Shown here piece by piece: positions 17,909-27,325 of a stretch of 28,154 nucleotides of DNA. Made by a program: the position numbers and the translations under genes. The stretch covers positions 1 through 28,154 of the forward strand of contig CAJTRT010000033.1 in the NCBI GenBank assembly GCA_910579105.1, read 5' to 3'. The stretch is from an uncultured Muribaculaceae bacterium. GTDB taxonomy: Bacteria; Bacteroidota; Bacteroidia; Bacteroidales; Muribaculaceae. Under the pieces are notes generated by a model. It saw only the letters and a program-made list of their open reading frames with translations, did not search any database and was not told where the DNA came from. The stretch's first letter is position 1; each line of letters opens with the position of its first letter.

Positions 17909-20900
17909 ATGAACAAGGCAATCATTTCACTTTTCTTACTCCTGATGGGGCTTTATGCTTCCGGCCAGGATATCTCCGTTACGGGAGTAGTAAGCTCCGC
18001 AGAGGACGGCGAGCCGCTGATCGGCGCGTCGGTGAGGGTCAAGGGGAAATCCTCCGGCGTTACCACCGACATTGACGGCAATTATATTATTAATGTGAGG
18101 AACGGGGCCGTATTGCAGTTCTCGTATGTGGGCTACGAGCCTGAAGAGCGCGTCGTCCGCGGGACTTCCGCCGTTAATGTCTCGCTCAAACAGCAGTCCA
18201 ACGTGCTCGACGAGCTGGTCGTGATCGGTTACGGAGCTGTCAAGAAAAGCGACCTGACAGGCTCCGTCAGCAGTGTTTCCTCCGACAAGCTCACCAAGAC
18301 CCCGGCCGCTTCGCTTTCCAACGCCTTGCAGGGACAGGTCGCTGGCGTGACGGTCAACTCGTTGACCGGGCGCCCCGGCGCGGGCGCCGAGGTGCGCATT
18401 AGAGGTGTCGGTACTGTTAACGGCTCCTCGCCGATATATGTCGTTGACGGCGTGATCGCCGACGACATAGACTTTCTGTCGCCCAACGACATAGAGCACG
18501 TGGAAGTGCTTAAAGACGCCTCGGCCACCGCTATTTACGGCTCGCGCGGCGCGAATGGCGTGATCATAGTCACGACCAAGGGTGGCGGCCTCAAACAGCC
18601 GACCCATGTGACATTCAACGGCTACATCGGTGTGCAGCAGCGCTGGAAGAAGCTGAAAGTGATGAATGCCAAGGACTATGCCGACACATATGTTGCCATC
18701 AACGGAAACGCTTCCGCGAAGAAAGTCTACGCCGAGCAGGGATTCAACCAGTGGCTGAACTTATACCAGGGTGTGCGTTCATCCGATTATTATCCCACCG
18801 TGTATGACGCGGAGAAGAACCCCGGTGGCTTCGATTATTCGCAAGTCGATACCGACTGGCAGGACGAGGTGTTCCGCAACGGACTTATACAGAACTATCA
18901 TCTCGCTCTCGACGGCGGTTCCGACCGTATGACCTACTCCATGTCGGCCAGCTGGTTCGGCCAGGAAGGCATAATCATAGGATCTGACTACCAGCGCTTC
19001 ACCGCGCGCCTCAACACCTCGTTCCAGGCTTTCCCCTGGCTTAAGGTCGGCGAGAACATCACGTTCATGTCGTCAGTGGCTAAGAACGCCTATGAGAGCG
19101 GCGACAACTCCGAAAGCGCCGGCGCCAACATCATATCCGCGGCTTTCGCGATGGCGCCTTGGGATCCGACCCGTTACCCCGAAGGGACGGTGAACCGCAA
19201 GGGTGTGGATATGGGAGGCCGCATCTCAGCCGGTTCCGCCTATAAGAACGTGACCAACCCGCTCTCGATGGTCGAGTATTCCCATCCGAAGGTCAACAGC
19301 GAGCGCTTCGTTGGCAATGTGTTTCTCGAACTGACACCGGTGAAGCACTTCAATCTCCGTTCAAGTTACAGCTTCGACTACCGGCTGACGCGCGACAAGA
19401 GTTTCATGGACTCCTACGAGGTCTCGGCCTACGACAAGCGCGACAAGAACTTCCTCAGCTCCTCGATGGCCCGCAGCTACTACTGGAATGTCGATAACAT
19501 CCTGACCTATAACAACACCTTCGGCAAGCACTCGCTGACGGCAATGGCCGGCTTCACCCTCGAGGAATACAACTATTACTCGATCGGCAACTCCGGCTCG
19601 AGCATCCTCAACCCCGTTGAGCGCAACTGGTATCTCTCGCAGGTTACCGACGACTACGGCACCCCGAGCGACGGCGTCGCCCGCAACCGCCGCCAGTCAT
19701 GGCTCGGACGAATCAACTACTCGTTCGACAACCGCTACCTGCTGACGGTCAACTTCCGCGCCGACGGCTCCTCGAAGTTTGCCGAGAACCGCTGGGGTTA
19801 TTTCCCCTCCTTCGCCCTGGCGTGGAGAATGAGCAACGAGTCGTTCCTCCGCGACTTCCAGCCGCTCAACGAGCTGAAATTGCGCCTCGGATGGGGCAAG
19901 GTCGGCAACGACAATATCGGCAACGATGCCTTCGTGCTCAATATGTTCAACAACGGCCCGACTTTCGTGGATTATGTCCTCGGCTCCGGCCAGAGCCTCG
20001 TCAACGGCGCGGCCGTGCTCACCTGGATCAACAACGGCGGCCATTGGGAGAACACCGAGCAGTGGAGCGCGGGCGTTGATTTCAACTTCTGGAACGGCAA
20101 GCTCTCAGGCTCGGTGGACGGATTTATCCGCGACACCAACGACATGCTCATGAGCGTGAACGCTCCGGCGCATGTAGGCAACCGCTACGCGAGCACCGCC
20201 AATGTCGGCAAGGTGCGCAACAAGGGTATCGAGATCACCCTCGACCACTCCATGCAGGCCACCCGCGACTTCCGCTATTCGGTCGGCGGCAACGTATCCT
20301 TCATCCACAACGAGCTTACGGAGCTTAACGGAGGCGCGCCGATCTACACCAACTACGGCCAGGTGCAGGTTGTCGACCGCGGATTCCCCCTCTACTACTT
20401 CTGGGGTTACCAGTGCGACGGCATCTACCGTAGCGACGAGGAGGTGCTCGAACACCTCCACGGCTACACCGCCGCCGACACTCCCTTCCACGCCGGCGAC
20501 GCCAAGTACCGCGACAACAACGGCGACGGCCGCATCGACGACAAGGACCGCGTGAACCTCGGTTCCTCGATTCCCAAGATCAACTACGGCATAAACCTCG
20601 GAGCCTGGTACCGTGACTTCGACCTCCAGCTCTTCTTCCAGGGTGTCGCCGGTTCGAAAATCTACAACCAGATGCGCCACCGCCTCGAAAGCAACGGCAC
20701 AACATCCGTGCTCGACCCGATTATGGTTGACGCGTGGACTGTCGATAACCCCAACGGCTCGATTCCCAACCCGCGCAACACGGTCAACTACTACGTCTCG
20801 GACCGTTTCCTGGAAAGCGGCAACTACTTCCGGCTGAAAAACGTGCAGCTCGGCTATTCGCTGCCGAAATCGGTGCTCGGCGAGCGCGGCCTCTCAAACT

Positions 20901-21040
20901 GCCGCTTCTATGTGCAGGCTTCCAATCTGTTCACTGTCACCAAATACAAGGGCTTTGACCCCGAGGTGAGCGGCGGTGTCGATTATGGGAACTATCCTCA
21001 GAGCCGCACATTTATCTTCGGTGTGAACATAACCTATTAA
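17909..21040 (+). CDS. SusC-like TonB-dependent transporter, PUL 2
   Basis: This 1043-residue outer-membrane importer probably carries beta-glucan oligosaccharides, judged from its neighbours. A signal peptide runs to about residue 20 (LYASGQ), followed by a carboxypeptidase-regulatory-like domain (about 22-95, GVTTDIDGNY). The TonB box DELVVIGYGA is at residues 101-110, the same register as in the first SusC. The plug has VEVLKDASATAIYGSRGANG, and the C-terminus SRTFIFGVNITY is a typical barrel end. The closest promoter is 130 bp upstream, under the heptamer array, so this gene is probably the main target of the divergent regulator. SusD starts 48 bp downstream. Confidence 0.96.
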   Translation: MNKAIISLFLLLMGLYASGQDISVTGVVSSAEDGEPLIGASVRVKGKSSGVTTDIDGNYIINVRNGAVLQFSYVGYEPEERVVRGTSAVNVSLKQQSNVLDELVVIGYGAVKKSDLTGSVSSVSSDKLTKTPAASLSNALQGQVAGVTVNSLTGRPGAGAEVRIRGVGTVNGSSPIYVVDGVIADDIDFLSPNDIEHVEVLKDASATAIYGSRGANGVIIVTTKGGGLKQPTHVTFNGYIGVQQRWKKLKVMNAKDYADTYVAINGNASAKKVYAEQGFNQWLNLYQGVRSSDYYPTVYDAEKNPGGFDYSQVDTDWQDEVFRNGLIQNYHLALDGGSDRMTYSMSASWFGQEGIIIGSDYQRFTARLNTSFQAFPWLKVGENITFMSSVAKNAYESGDNSESAGANIISAAFAMAPWDPTRYPEGTVNRKGVDMGGRISAGSAYKNVTNPLSMVEYSHPKVNSERFVGNVFLELTPVKHFNLRSSYSFDYRLTRDKSFMDSYEVSAYDKRDKNFLSSSMARSYYWNVDNILTYNNTFGKHSLTAMAGFTLEEYNYYSIGNSGSSILNPVERNWYLSQVTDDYGTPSDGVARNRRQSWLGRINYSFDNRYLLTVNFRADGSSKFAENRWGYFPSFALAWRMSNESFLRDFQPLNELKLRLGWGKVGNDNIGNDAFVLNMFNNGPTFVDYVLGSGQSLVNGAAVLTWINNGGHWENTEQWSAGVDFNFWNGKLSGSVDGFIRDTNDMLMSVNAPAHVGNRYASTANVGKVRNKGIEITLDHSMQATRDFRYSVGGNVSFIHNELTELNGGAPIYTNYGQVQVVDRGFPLYYFWGYQCDGIYRSDEEVLEHLHGYTAADTPFHAGDAKYRDNNGDGRIDDKDRVNLGSSIPKINYGINLGAWYRDFDLQLFFQGVAGSKIYNQMRHRLESNGTTSVLDPIMVDAWTVDNPNGSIPNPRNTVNYYVSDRFLESGNYFRLKNVQLGYSLPKSVLGERGLSNCRFYVQASNLFTVTKYKGFDPEVSGGVDYGNYPQSRTFIFGVNITY

Positions 21041-21088
21041 CCTACACGCGACCATCCTGTTGAACTCATCCAAAAATCAACATCTACC

Positions 21089-22702
21089 ATGGATTTCAAT
21101 TTGAACAAGAATATATTTAAAGCGGGAATCCTCGCCGTGGGCCTGAGCCTCTCGGGGTGCAACGACTGGCTGGCCGAGCCTACGCCAGGATCCACCAAGC
21201 TCGACGACTTTTTCGTGTCGGGCGCGGCCTGCGTGCAGGTTGTCAACGGCTGTTACGCGCCCCTGGCATGGGAATACAACAAAAGCTATTTCTCTGAGTG
21301 GTTCATCGGCGACATCGCCTCCGACGACGCCCTCAAAGGGGGGCAGAACGTGGCCGACGGAGCCGACGCGTATGATATAGACAACTTCAAGACCAACGCC
21401 AACAATAACATAATCCTCGACTACTATCGCGCCAAGTACCAGGGAATCATACGCTGCAACCTCGCCCTGAAACAAGTGGCTGCCTATACTCCCGACGAGA
21501 CTCTGAGCGAGAGCGAGCGCGACCGCCTGCTCGGCGAGGCTTACTTCCTGCGCGCGTTCTACTATTTCCAGCTCGTGCGCGTGTTCGGCGGTGTGCCCCT
21601 CGTCCACGACGTTCTTGACTCCTCGGACCGCTGGCAGCAGCCCCGCGCCACCGCCGAGAAGGTCTACGAGTCGATTGTCGGCGACCTGGTAAAGGCCGAG
21701 AAGATGCTTTGGGCCAAGAGCGCCTATCCCGAGGAAGATCTCGGACGCGCCACCCGCGGAGCCGCCCGCGCCATGCTCTGCAAGGTGTTCCTCTATATGA
21801 AGGACTATGACAACGCCTATACCTGGGGCAAGCTCTTCGTCGACGAGGAATACAAGGCCGGGGAATACTCGCTATGCCCGGTTTATACCGACAATTTCAC
21901 CCTTGCCGGTGAGAACGGTCCCGAAAGCGTGTTTGAGATCCAGTACGCGGCCGATCCGACCAGCGACTACGGCGAAGGTTTCGGCTTCACACGCGGCACG
22001 TTCTCGATCATCCTCACCCGTCCGCGCATGGACTCGCTCGGCTCGCAGGCCGGCTGGGGGTGGAACCATCCGACCCACAACCTATACGCCGAGTTCGAGG
22101 AGGGTGACACGCGCCGCGAGGCCGCGATCGGAACGCCTGACGAGGCCGGTCTGACGCAGGCCGATGTCAACTACCTCGGTTCACCGTATTACAACAACAA
22201 GACTTCGATGAGCGAGGGGGGCACGTTCCCTCCGATCGACCACCACAGCCGCGGTCCGCTCAACTACCGCCTGTTGCGCGCTTCCGATGCCCTGCTGCTC
22301 TATGCGGAAGCCGCCCTTGAAAGCGGCAAAGACATCAATGCCGCCAAATGGGCTTTGGAAGAAGTCCGGGCCCGCGCCCGCGCGAACTCTGCCGATCCGG
22401 CCAACGCTCTGCCCGAGTTCCCCGCCTACCGCGGCTACGCCGACAACACCACTTCGCTCCGCGACGCCATCCGCCACGAGCGCCGCGTGGAGCTGGCCAT
22501 GGAGGGGCACCGCTGGTTCGACATCGTGCGCTGGGGCATCGCCGCCGACGTGATGAACAAGGATAACGGCTCCTATGGCAGCCACGAGACCGACGAGGCC
22601 CGCGCCGAGATGGCGAACTTCGTCGCCGGGAAGCACGAGCTGTTCCCGCTGCCGGCGGAGGAGATTGCCCTGAACCCGATGGATCAGAATCCCGGTTACT
22701 AA
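21089..22702 (+). CDS. SusD-like surface glycan-binding lipoprotein, PUL 2
   Basis: This 537-residue partner of the second SusC has the lipobox SLSGC (Cys24), followed by NDWLAEPTPGS. RagB/SusD landmarks include GEAYFFRAFYYFQLVRVFGGVP-like residues near 150 (written here from LLGEAYFLRAFYYF and RVFGGVPLVHDV), then AMLCKVFLYMKDYDNAY, and HERRVELAMEGHRWFDIVRW. The C-terminus is ELFPLPAEEIALNPMDQNPGY, almost a textbook SusD ending. It is 48 bp after SusC and 37 bp before the next gene, with no terminator in either gap, so the three form one transcript. It is expected to cap the transporter and bind the same glucan. Confidence 0.96.
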   Translation: MDFNLNKNIFKAGILAVGLSLSGCNDWLAEPTPGSTKLDDFFVSGAACVQVVNGCYAPLAWEYNKSYFSEWFIGDIASDDALKGGQNVADGADAYDIDNFKTNANNNIILDYYRAKYQGIIRCNLALKQVAAYTPDETLSESERDRLLGEAYFLRAFYYFQLVRVFGGVPLVHDVLDSSDRWQQPRATAEKVYESIVGDLVKAEKMLWAKSAYPEEDLGRATRGAARAMLCKVFLYMKDYDNAYTWGKLFVDEEYKAGEYSLCPVYTDNFTLAGENGPESVFEIQYAADPTSDYGEGFGFTRGTFSIILTRPRMDSLGSQAGWGWNHPTHNLYAEFEEGDTRREAAIGTPDEAGLTQADVNYLGSPYYNNKTSMSEGGTFPPIDHHSRGPLNYRLLRASDALLLYAEAALESGKDINAAKWALEEVRARARANSADPANALPEFPAYRGYADNTTSLRDAIRHERRVELAMEGHRWFDIVRWGIAADVMNKDNGSYGSHETDEARAEMANFVAGKHELFPLPAEEIALNPMDQNPGY

Positions 22703-22739
22703 AAACAAAACAACACAACCCTAACAAATAACAACTATC

Positions 22740-23669
22740 ATGAAAAAGTTTACCCTAATCGCCGCCGTGGTAATGACTGCCGTCGCAGCGCAGGCACAGT
22801 ACACCGTCAACCCCTCCACTGCCGAGGTTATCAAGGGAGGCGTAAGCTCCGTTGACTACATCATCCTCTCCGAGGGCGCTATCGCCGAGTTCCAGAAGGC
22901 CGGCGCCAAGATGAACTACGTAGGCCCGTCGCCCGACGAAGGCCGCAACCTCTGGTACTGGGCCGGTTTCGCACCTGCCGACGAGTCCTATCCCCGTGTC
23001 GATCAGGAGGAGGGCGGCTATGTCTCCGTTGAGGTTACCGGCGATGCCGGCTGGTCTGGAGCCGGTTTCGCCATCGCCGAGCCGGGTGTGAATCTGTCAC
23101 ATATGGACGATAACACGATTTTCCACCTCGGTTACATGTCGCCCACCGGCAATGCTCCCGCCTCGATCGCCGTGATTGTCCTTGACGGCGGCGACTTCGG
23201 CTCCAAGCCTGCCAAGTTCGCTCTCGGAGAGGCGTTCAACGACAACGGCACCATCTTCCCCGCTGTCGGCCCCAAGGCTACTGACGAGTGGCAGGGTATC
23301 GAGATTTCCCTTGCGAACCTGAAAAAGCTGTGGCCCGACTTCTCGCTCAACAACAAGGCCGCATGGCAGGGCAACATAATGTCGTGGCTCGGCGGCAACG
23401 TCAAGGGCCAGACAATGGCTTTCGATGCCGCTTATTTCTACAACCGCGGCTCTGAGGCCGGTGTCGACACTGTTGAAGGCGAGACGGCCGAGTTTGTCGT
23501 TACCGCCAACACCGTCAACGTGGCAGGTGCCAACGGAATCAGCCTCTACAACATCGCCGGCCAGCTCGTGAAGGCTACCGAAGGCACAACCCTCGGCCTC
23601 GACAACCTCGCCAAAGGTGTTTACGTTGCCAAGGCGGCCAACAAGACCCGCAAGATTGTCGTAAGATAA
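22740..23669 (+). CDS. Unrecognised secreted protein with T9SS-like sorting tail, putative glycan-binding
   Basis: I do not recognise the main domain of this 309-residue protein. A signal peptide MKKFTLIAAVVMTAVAAQAQ is followed by about 220 residues rich in Trp, Gly and Asp, including NLWYWAGFAP, WSGAGFAIAEPG, ATDEWQGIEISLANLKKLWP and AAWQGNIMSWLGGN. The pattern suggests a beta-sandwich like a carbohydrate-binding module, but this is only an impression. I see no catalytic motif and no lipobox. The last 60 or so residues are a clear T9SS type A sorting domain: NGISLYNIAGQLV, LAKGVYVAK and a basic end KIVVR. Its place directly after SusD is where many PULs encode a second surface glycan-binding protein. 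It is the last gene before a strong terminator. An unusual enzyme cannot be excluded. Confidence 0.85.
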   Translation: MKKFTLIAAVVMTAVAAQAQYTVNPSTAEVIKGGVSSVDYIILSEGAIAEFQKAGAKMNYVGPSPDEGRNLWYWAGFAPADESYPRVDQEEGGYVSVEVTGDAGWSGAGFAIAEPGVNLSHMDDNTIFHLGYMSPTGNAPASIAVIVLDGGDFGSKPAKFALGEAFNDNGTIFPAVGPKATDEWQGIEISLANLKKLWPDFSLNNKAAWQGNIMSWLGGNVKGQTMAFDAAYFYNRGSEAGVDTVEGETAEFVVTANTVNVAGANGISLYNIAGQLVKATEGTTLGLDNLAKGVYVAKAANKTRKIVVR

Positions 23670-23707
23670 CGACCGACTGAGATAACAACGAATAAAACTG
23701 TCAAACG

Positions 23708-23746
23708 GCGGGGGCTGCGGCTCCTCGCAGCCCCCGCTATGTTTTT
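23708..23746 (+). terminator. Strong Rho-independent terminator inside PUL 2
   Basis: A perfect 12-bp stem pairs GCGGGGGCTGCG (23708-23719) with CGCAGCCCCCGC (23726-23737), with a 6-nt loop, followed by TAT and then GTTTTT (23741-23746). It separates susC, susD and the tailed protein from GH16. No promoter box is visible in the 44 bp between it and the GH16 start. Confidence 0.88.
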
Positions 23747-23790
23747 CCCAATCCTCATTCCCCCGACATTATTAAAAAAACAGACCTTCA

Positions 23791-24960
23791 ATGAAAAAGT
23801 CGCATCTTTTCGCCGCGTCTCTCCTCGCCATCGCTTTACCCCAAGCCGCTATTTCTGCCGAGCCGCAAGAAGGTTCGGGCGCTACCGACGGCTTTATGCT
23901 CGTATGGCAGGAGCTGTTCGACGGCCAGGAGCTTAATCCTCTCCGTTGGGACATCGAGGTGAACGGCGCCGGGGGAGGCAACAACGAGCTGCAATATTAC
24001 ACCGACCGCCCTGAGAACGTGCGTGTCGGCGACGACGGCCAGGGGAACGGATGCCTCATAATCACGGCGCGCCGCGAGAAATATTCAGGGAAGAATTTCA
24101 CTAGCGGACGCGTGAACTCCAAGAACCGGATAGCCTTCACTCACGGCAAGCTCGAGGCCTCTATCAGGCTTCCGAAGACCGCCAACGGCCTGTGGCCCGC
24201 CTTCTGGATGATGGGCAACGACTACGACCAGGTGGGATGGCCCAAGTGCGGCGAGACCGACATTCTCGAGATGGGTAACGCCGAGGGCATCAAGAACGGC
24301 ACCCAGGAGCGCTTCTTCAACGGCGCGTGCCACTGGGGGCAGGGCTGGCCCGCGGCCTCCTATGCCAAATCTACCACCAAGGCGTATTCCCTGCAAGACG
24401 GCGAGTTTCATCTGTACACTCTTATCTGGGACGAGAATTCTATTGCCATGTACGTCGATCTCGACCGTCAGCCAAAGCAGAACCCTTACTACAAAATCGA
24501 CATTCCGGCCGATGACCCGGACAATGAATGGTCGGCCGGCAATTACTTCCACAAGGATAACTTCATATTGTTCAACCTCGCTGTCGGGGGAGACTTCACC
24601 GGGCTGCACTCGGCATCGGATATAACGAGTCTCAGCGACGGCAACAACAACGAGGCCTCGATGTATGTCAACTATGTAAGAATCTACCAGAAGGGACTTA
24701 CATCCGAAAACCTCGACGCGCTCGATCCCGGAGACAGCGAACATTCGTCCGGAATCACTGACCTGCGCGCTGACGCGGGCGACCGGATCCGTTTCGACGG
24801 CAACAACGTCATATCGTCGCATCCCGCTATCGAGCTGTATTCTTTAAGCGGGTCGAAAGTGGCTTCCACCGACTGCGGTGTGCTCAGCGTGGATTCCCTC
24901 AGTCCGGGGGTATATCTCGCGCATACCAAGGCAAGTACCGAGAAAATCTGCATCCGGTAA
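23791..24960 (+). CDS. GH16 endo-beta-1,3(4)-glucanase (laminarinase type) with T9SS-like tail
   Basis: This 389-residue endo-enzyme should cut internal bonds of laminarin-type or mixed-linkage beta-glucan. The signal peptide is MKKSHLFAASLLAIALPQAAISA. The active-site motif is ETDILE, with nucleophile Glu155, helper Asp157 and acid/base Glu160. This six-residue form with the extra bulge residue is typical of laminarinases (GH16_3-like). Other family marks are WDIEVNG, NNELQYYTDR, GLWPAFWMMGND and MYVNYVRIYQKG. After a short linker, the C-terminus (about 330-389) is a T9SS type A-like domain with IELYSLSGSKV, LSPGVYLA and a basic end KICIR, predicting secretion and surface anchoring. GH3 follows after 104 bp without a visible promoter or strong terminator. 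Confidence 0.94.
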   Translation: MKKSHLFAASLLAIALPQAAISAEPQEGSGATDGFMLVWQELFDGQELNPLRWDIEVNGAGGGNNELQYYTDRPENVRVGDDGQGNGCLIITARREKYSGKNFTSGRVNSKNRIAFTHGKLEASIRLPKTANGLWPAFWMMGNDYDQVGWPKCGETDILEMGNAEGIKNGTQERFFNGACHWGQGWPAASYAKSTTKAYSLQDGEFHLYTLIWDENSIAMYVDLDRQPKQNPYYKIDIPADDPDNEWSAGNYFHKDNFILFNLAVGGDFTGLHSASDITSLSDGNNNEASMYVNYVRIYQKGLTSENLDALDPGDSEHSSGITDLRADAGDRIRFDGNNVISSHPAIELYSLSGSKVASTDCGVLSVDSLSPGVYLAHTKASTEKICIR

Positions 24961-25064
24961 CTCCGTCCGGCCAACGTGCCGGAAAAGCTAAGAGAGCGGA
25001 TCGCCAGATCCATTCTCCGCGACAATTGTATCCTGACAATAACAACCACGAATATATATACATA

Positions 25065-27320
25065 ATGAATAAAAACATAATCACAGCCGTCCTTGGCGTG
25101 TGCTGCGCGGTTACCGCCGCCGGGCGCACGGAGGCTGAAATCGACAGCTGCGTCAACGACTTGCTGGGCCGTATGACGCTTGCCGAGAAGGTCGGGCAGC
25201 TTAACCAGCGTTCAGGCTTCGGTTATGCCGACGAGATGGTAGGCCTGGTGCGTTCCGGCGGCGTGGGTTCCATTCTCAACGAGACAGATCCCGAGACCGT
25301 CAACAAACTGCAACGCGACGCCGTGGAGAAGAGCCGTCTGGGCATACCCCTGGTTTTCGCCCGCGACGTTGTTCACGGCTTCAAGACGATTTTCCCCATC
25401 CCCCTGGGGCAGGCCGCGTCGTTTAATCCGGCGCTTGTCGAGGAGGGAGCGCGCATAGCTGCCGACGAGGCTTCCTCGGTCGGCATCCGATGGACGTTCT
25501 CCCCGATGGTCGATGTCTCGCGCGACCCCCGCTGGGGACGCATCGCGGAGAGCTTCGGCGAGGACACCTATCTGTCGTCGGTGCTCGGCGTGGCCATGGT
25601 GAAAGGCTACCAGGGTGACGATCTGACAAAGCCGAACACTATGGCGGCCTGCGCCAAACATTTCGCAGGTTATGGGGCGTCGGAGAGCGGCCGCGACTAT
25701 AACACCACCTGGATTCCCGAAATCCAGCTCCGCGAGACGTATCTGCCCCCCTTCAAGGCAGCGAGCGACGCGGGCGCGGCCACTTTTATGTGCTCGTTCA
25801 ATGACATCAACGGCATCCCCTCTTCGGGCAACCGCCACCTGCTCCGCGACATACTCCGCGACGAGTGGGGATTCGACGGTATGGTTGTAAGCGACTGGGG
25901 TTCCCTCGACCAGATGATACCCCACGGATTCAGCCGCGACCGCCGGCACGCCGCCATGCAGGGCGTCAACGCCGGAGTTGACATGGACATGGAAAGTTAT
26001 GCCTACTGTGCGCATCTCGAGGATCTCGTCAGCAAGGGCGAGGTTTCCGAGGCCGCCGTCGACAGCCTCGTTGCCAATGTGCTGCGTCTGAAATACCGTC
26101 TCGGGCTATTCGAAAACCCATATGTCGACATAAAGACTTCCAAGCGGTTTTATGCCGATGCATCGCTCGACGCGGCCCGCAGGGCTGTGGAGGAGAGCGC
26201 CATCCTCCTGAAAAACAACGGGGCGCTTCCAATTGACAATAGTAAGGTAAGAAAGATAGCTGTTGTCGGCCCTATGGCCGACGCCCGCCACGACCAGGTT
26301 GGCACCTGGGTGTTCGATTTCGAGAAGGAGCGCAGCGTCACTCCGCTCGACGCTCTGAAAGATATGTATGGTGAGAAAAACATCATTTACGCTCCCGGGC
26401 TCGAATACAGCCGGCAGAACGACACCAAAGGCTTTGCCGCTGCCGTGAAGGCAGCGCGCGAGGCCGACTTGGTGCTCTGTTTCGGCGGCGAGGAGGCTGT
26501 GCTTTCCGGAGAGGCGCATTGCCGCGTCGACCTTACTCTTCCAGGCGCTCAAAGCGCTCTGTTGCGCGAACTTAAAGCAACCGGCAAGCCAGTGGTGCTC
26601 GTGGTGCAGGCTGGCCGCTCGCTGGCGCTGGCCGACGACGCGGCGCTGGCCGACGCTACGGTGTTCTGCTTCCACGGCGGTACGATGACCGGCCCGGCGC
26701 TGGCCAACCTCCTTTCCGGCGAGGTTAACTTCTCTGGCCGCTGCCCGGTATCATTCCCCCGTATGTCTGGCCAGGTGCCCATTTATTACAACCGTAAGAA
26801 CACCGGGCGTCCGGCGGCCGATATGACCCTCATCAACGATATCCCCCTGGAGGCCGGGCAGACTTCCACCGGCTGCACGAGCTACTATCTCGACGCCGGC
26901 GACGGGGCCCTTTTCCCGTTCGGCTACGGGTTGAGCTACACTACTTTCGCCTATTCTGACCCTGTCATTTCCTCTTCGGAAATCGCTCCCGACGGCTCGT
27001 TGACCGTGAGCTGCACGGTCAGCAACACAGGCTCGCGCGAGGGAAGCGATGTCGCGCAGCTGTACGTACGCGACCATATCGGGTCGCTGGTGCGCCCCGT
27101 GCGCGAGCTCCGCGGCTTTGAGAAGGTGACCTTGAAACCGGGCGAAAGCCGGGTGGTGACATTTACCTTGCGCCCCGACGATCTGGCGTTCTACAACACC
27201 CCGACCACGCGCGTCGTGGAGCCGGGCGAGTTCAGTGTGTGGATTTCACCCGACAGCCAGTCAGGCAATCCAGCTAAGTTCAACGTCGTTGACCAGCCAT
27301 CCGTGGCGGCTAACAATTGA
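25065..27320 (+). CDS. GH3 beta-glucosidase
   Basis: I start this 751-residue exo-enzyme at 25065, where MNKNIITAVLGVCCAVTAAG forms a short signal peptide; a longer frame would need a TTG at 25026. The N-terminal barrel has FARDVVHGFKTIFPIPL, VDVSRDPRWGRIAESFGEDTYL and KHFAGYGASESGRDY. The nucleophile is Asp277 in GMVVSDWGS. The second alpha/beta domain contains GGEEAVLSGEAHCR, where the Glu of SGEA is the expected acid/base. A fibronectin-III-like C-terminal domain follows (about 650-740, VSNTGSREGSDVAQLYV). There is no lipobox or sorting tail, so it is probably periplasmic, releasing glucose from imported oligosaccharides. The next gene starts 5 bp after its stop, so translation is probably coupled. 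Confidence 0.94.
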   Translation: MNKNIITAVLGVCCAVTAAGRTEAEIDSCVNDLLGRMTLAEKVGQLNQRSGFGYADEMVGLVRSGGVGSILNETDPETVNKLQRDAVEKSRLGIPLVFARDVVHGFKTIFPIPLGQAASFNPALVEEGARIAADEASSVGIRWTFSPMVDVSRDPRWGRIAESFGEDTYLSSVLGVAMVKGYQGDDLTKPNTMAACAKHFAGYGASESGRDYNTTWIPEIQLRETYLPPFKAASDAGAATFMCSFNDINGIPSSGNRHLLRDILRDEWGFDGMVVSDWGSLDQMIPHGFSRDRRHAAMQGVNAGVDMDMESYAYCAHLEDLVSKGEVSEAAVDSLVANVLRLKYRLGLFENPYVDIKTSKRFYADASLDAARRAVEESAILLKNNGALPIDNSKVRKIAVVGPMADARHDQVGTWVFDFEKERSVTPLDALKDMYGEKNIIYAPGLEYSRQNDTKGFAAAVKAAREADLVLCFGGEEAVLSGEAHCRVDLTLPGAQSALLRELKATGKPVVLVVQAGRSLALADDAALADATVFCFHGGTMTGPALANLLSGEVNFSGRCPVSFPRMSGQVPIYYNRKNTGRPAADMTLINDIPLEAGQTSTGCTSYYLDAGDGALFPFGYGLSYTTFAYSDPVISSSEIAPDGSLTVSCTVSNTGSREGSDVAQLYVRDHIGSLVRPVRELRGFEKVTLKPGESRVVTFTLRPDDLAFYNTPTTRVVEPGEFSVWISPDSQSGNPAKFNVVDQPSVAANN

Positions 27321-27325
27321 TTATT

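Noticed and set aside
25026..25064. TTG start giving GH3 a 13-residue extension
   Set aside because: The ATG at 25065 opens a standard signal peptide; the extension is Asn/Tyr-rich leader DNA.
24961..25064. Small inverted repeats between GH16 and GH3 (CCGGC/GCCGG, GGATC/GATCC)
   Set aside because: Stems are only 5 bp with no U tract, too weak to call a terminator.
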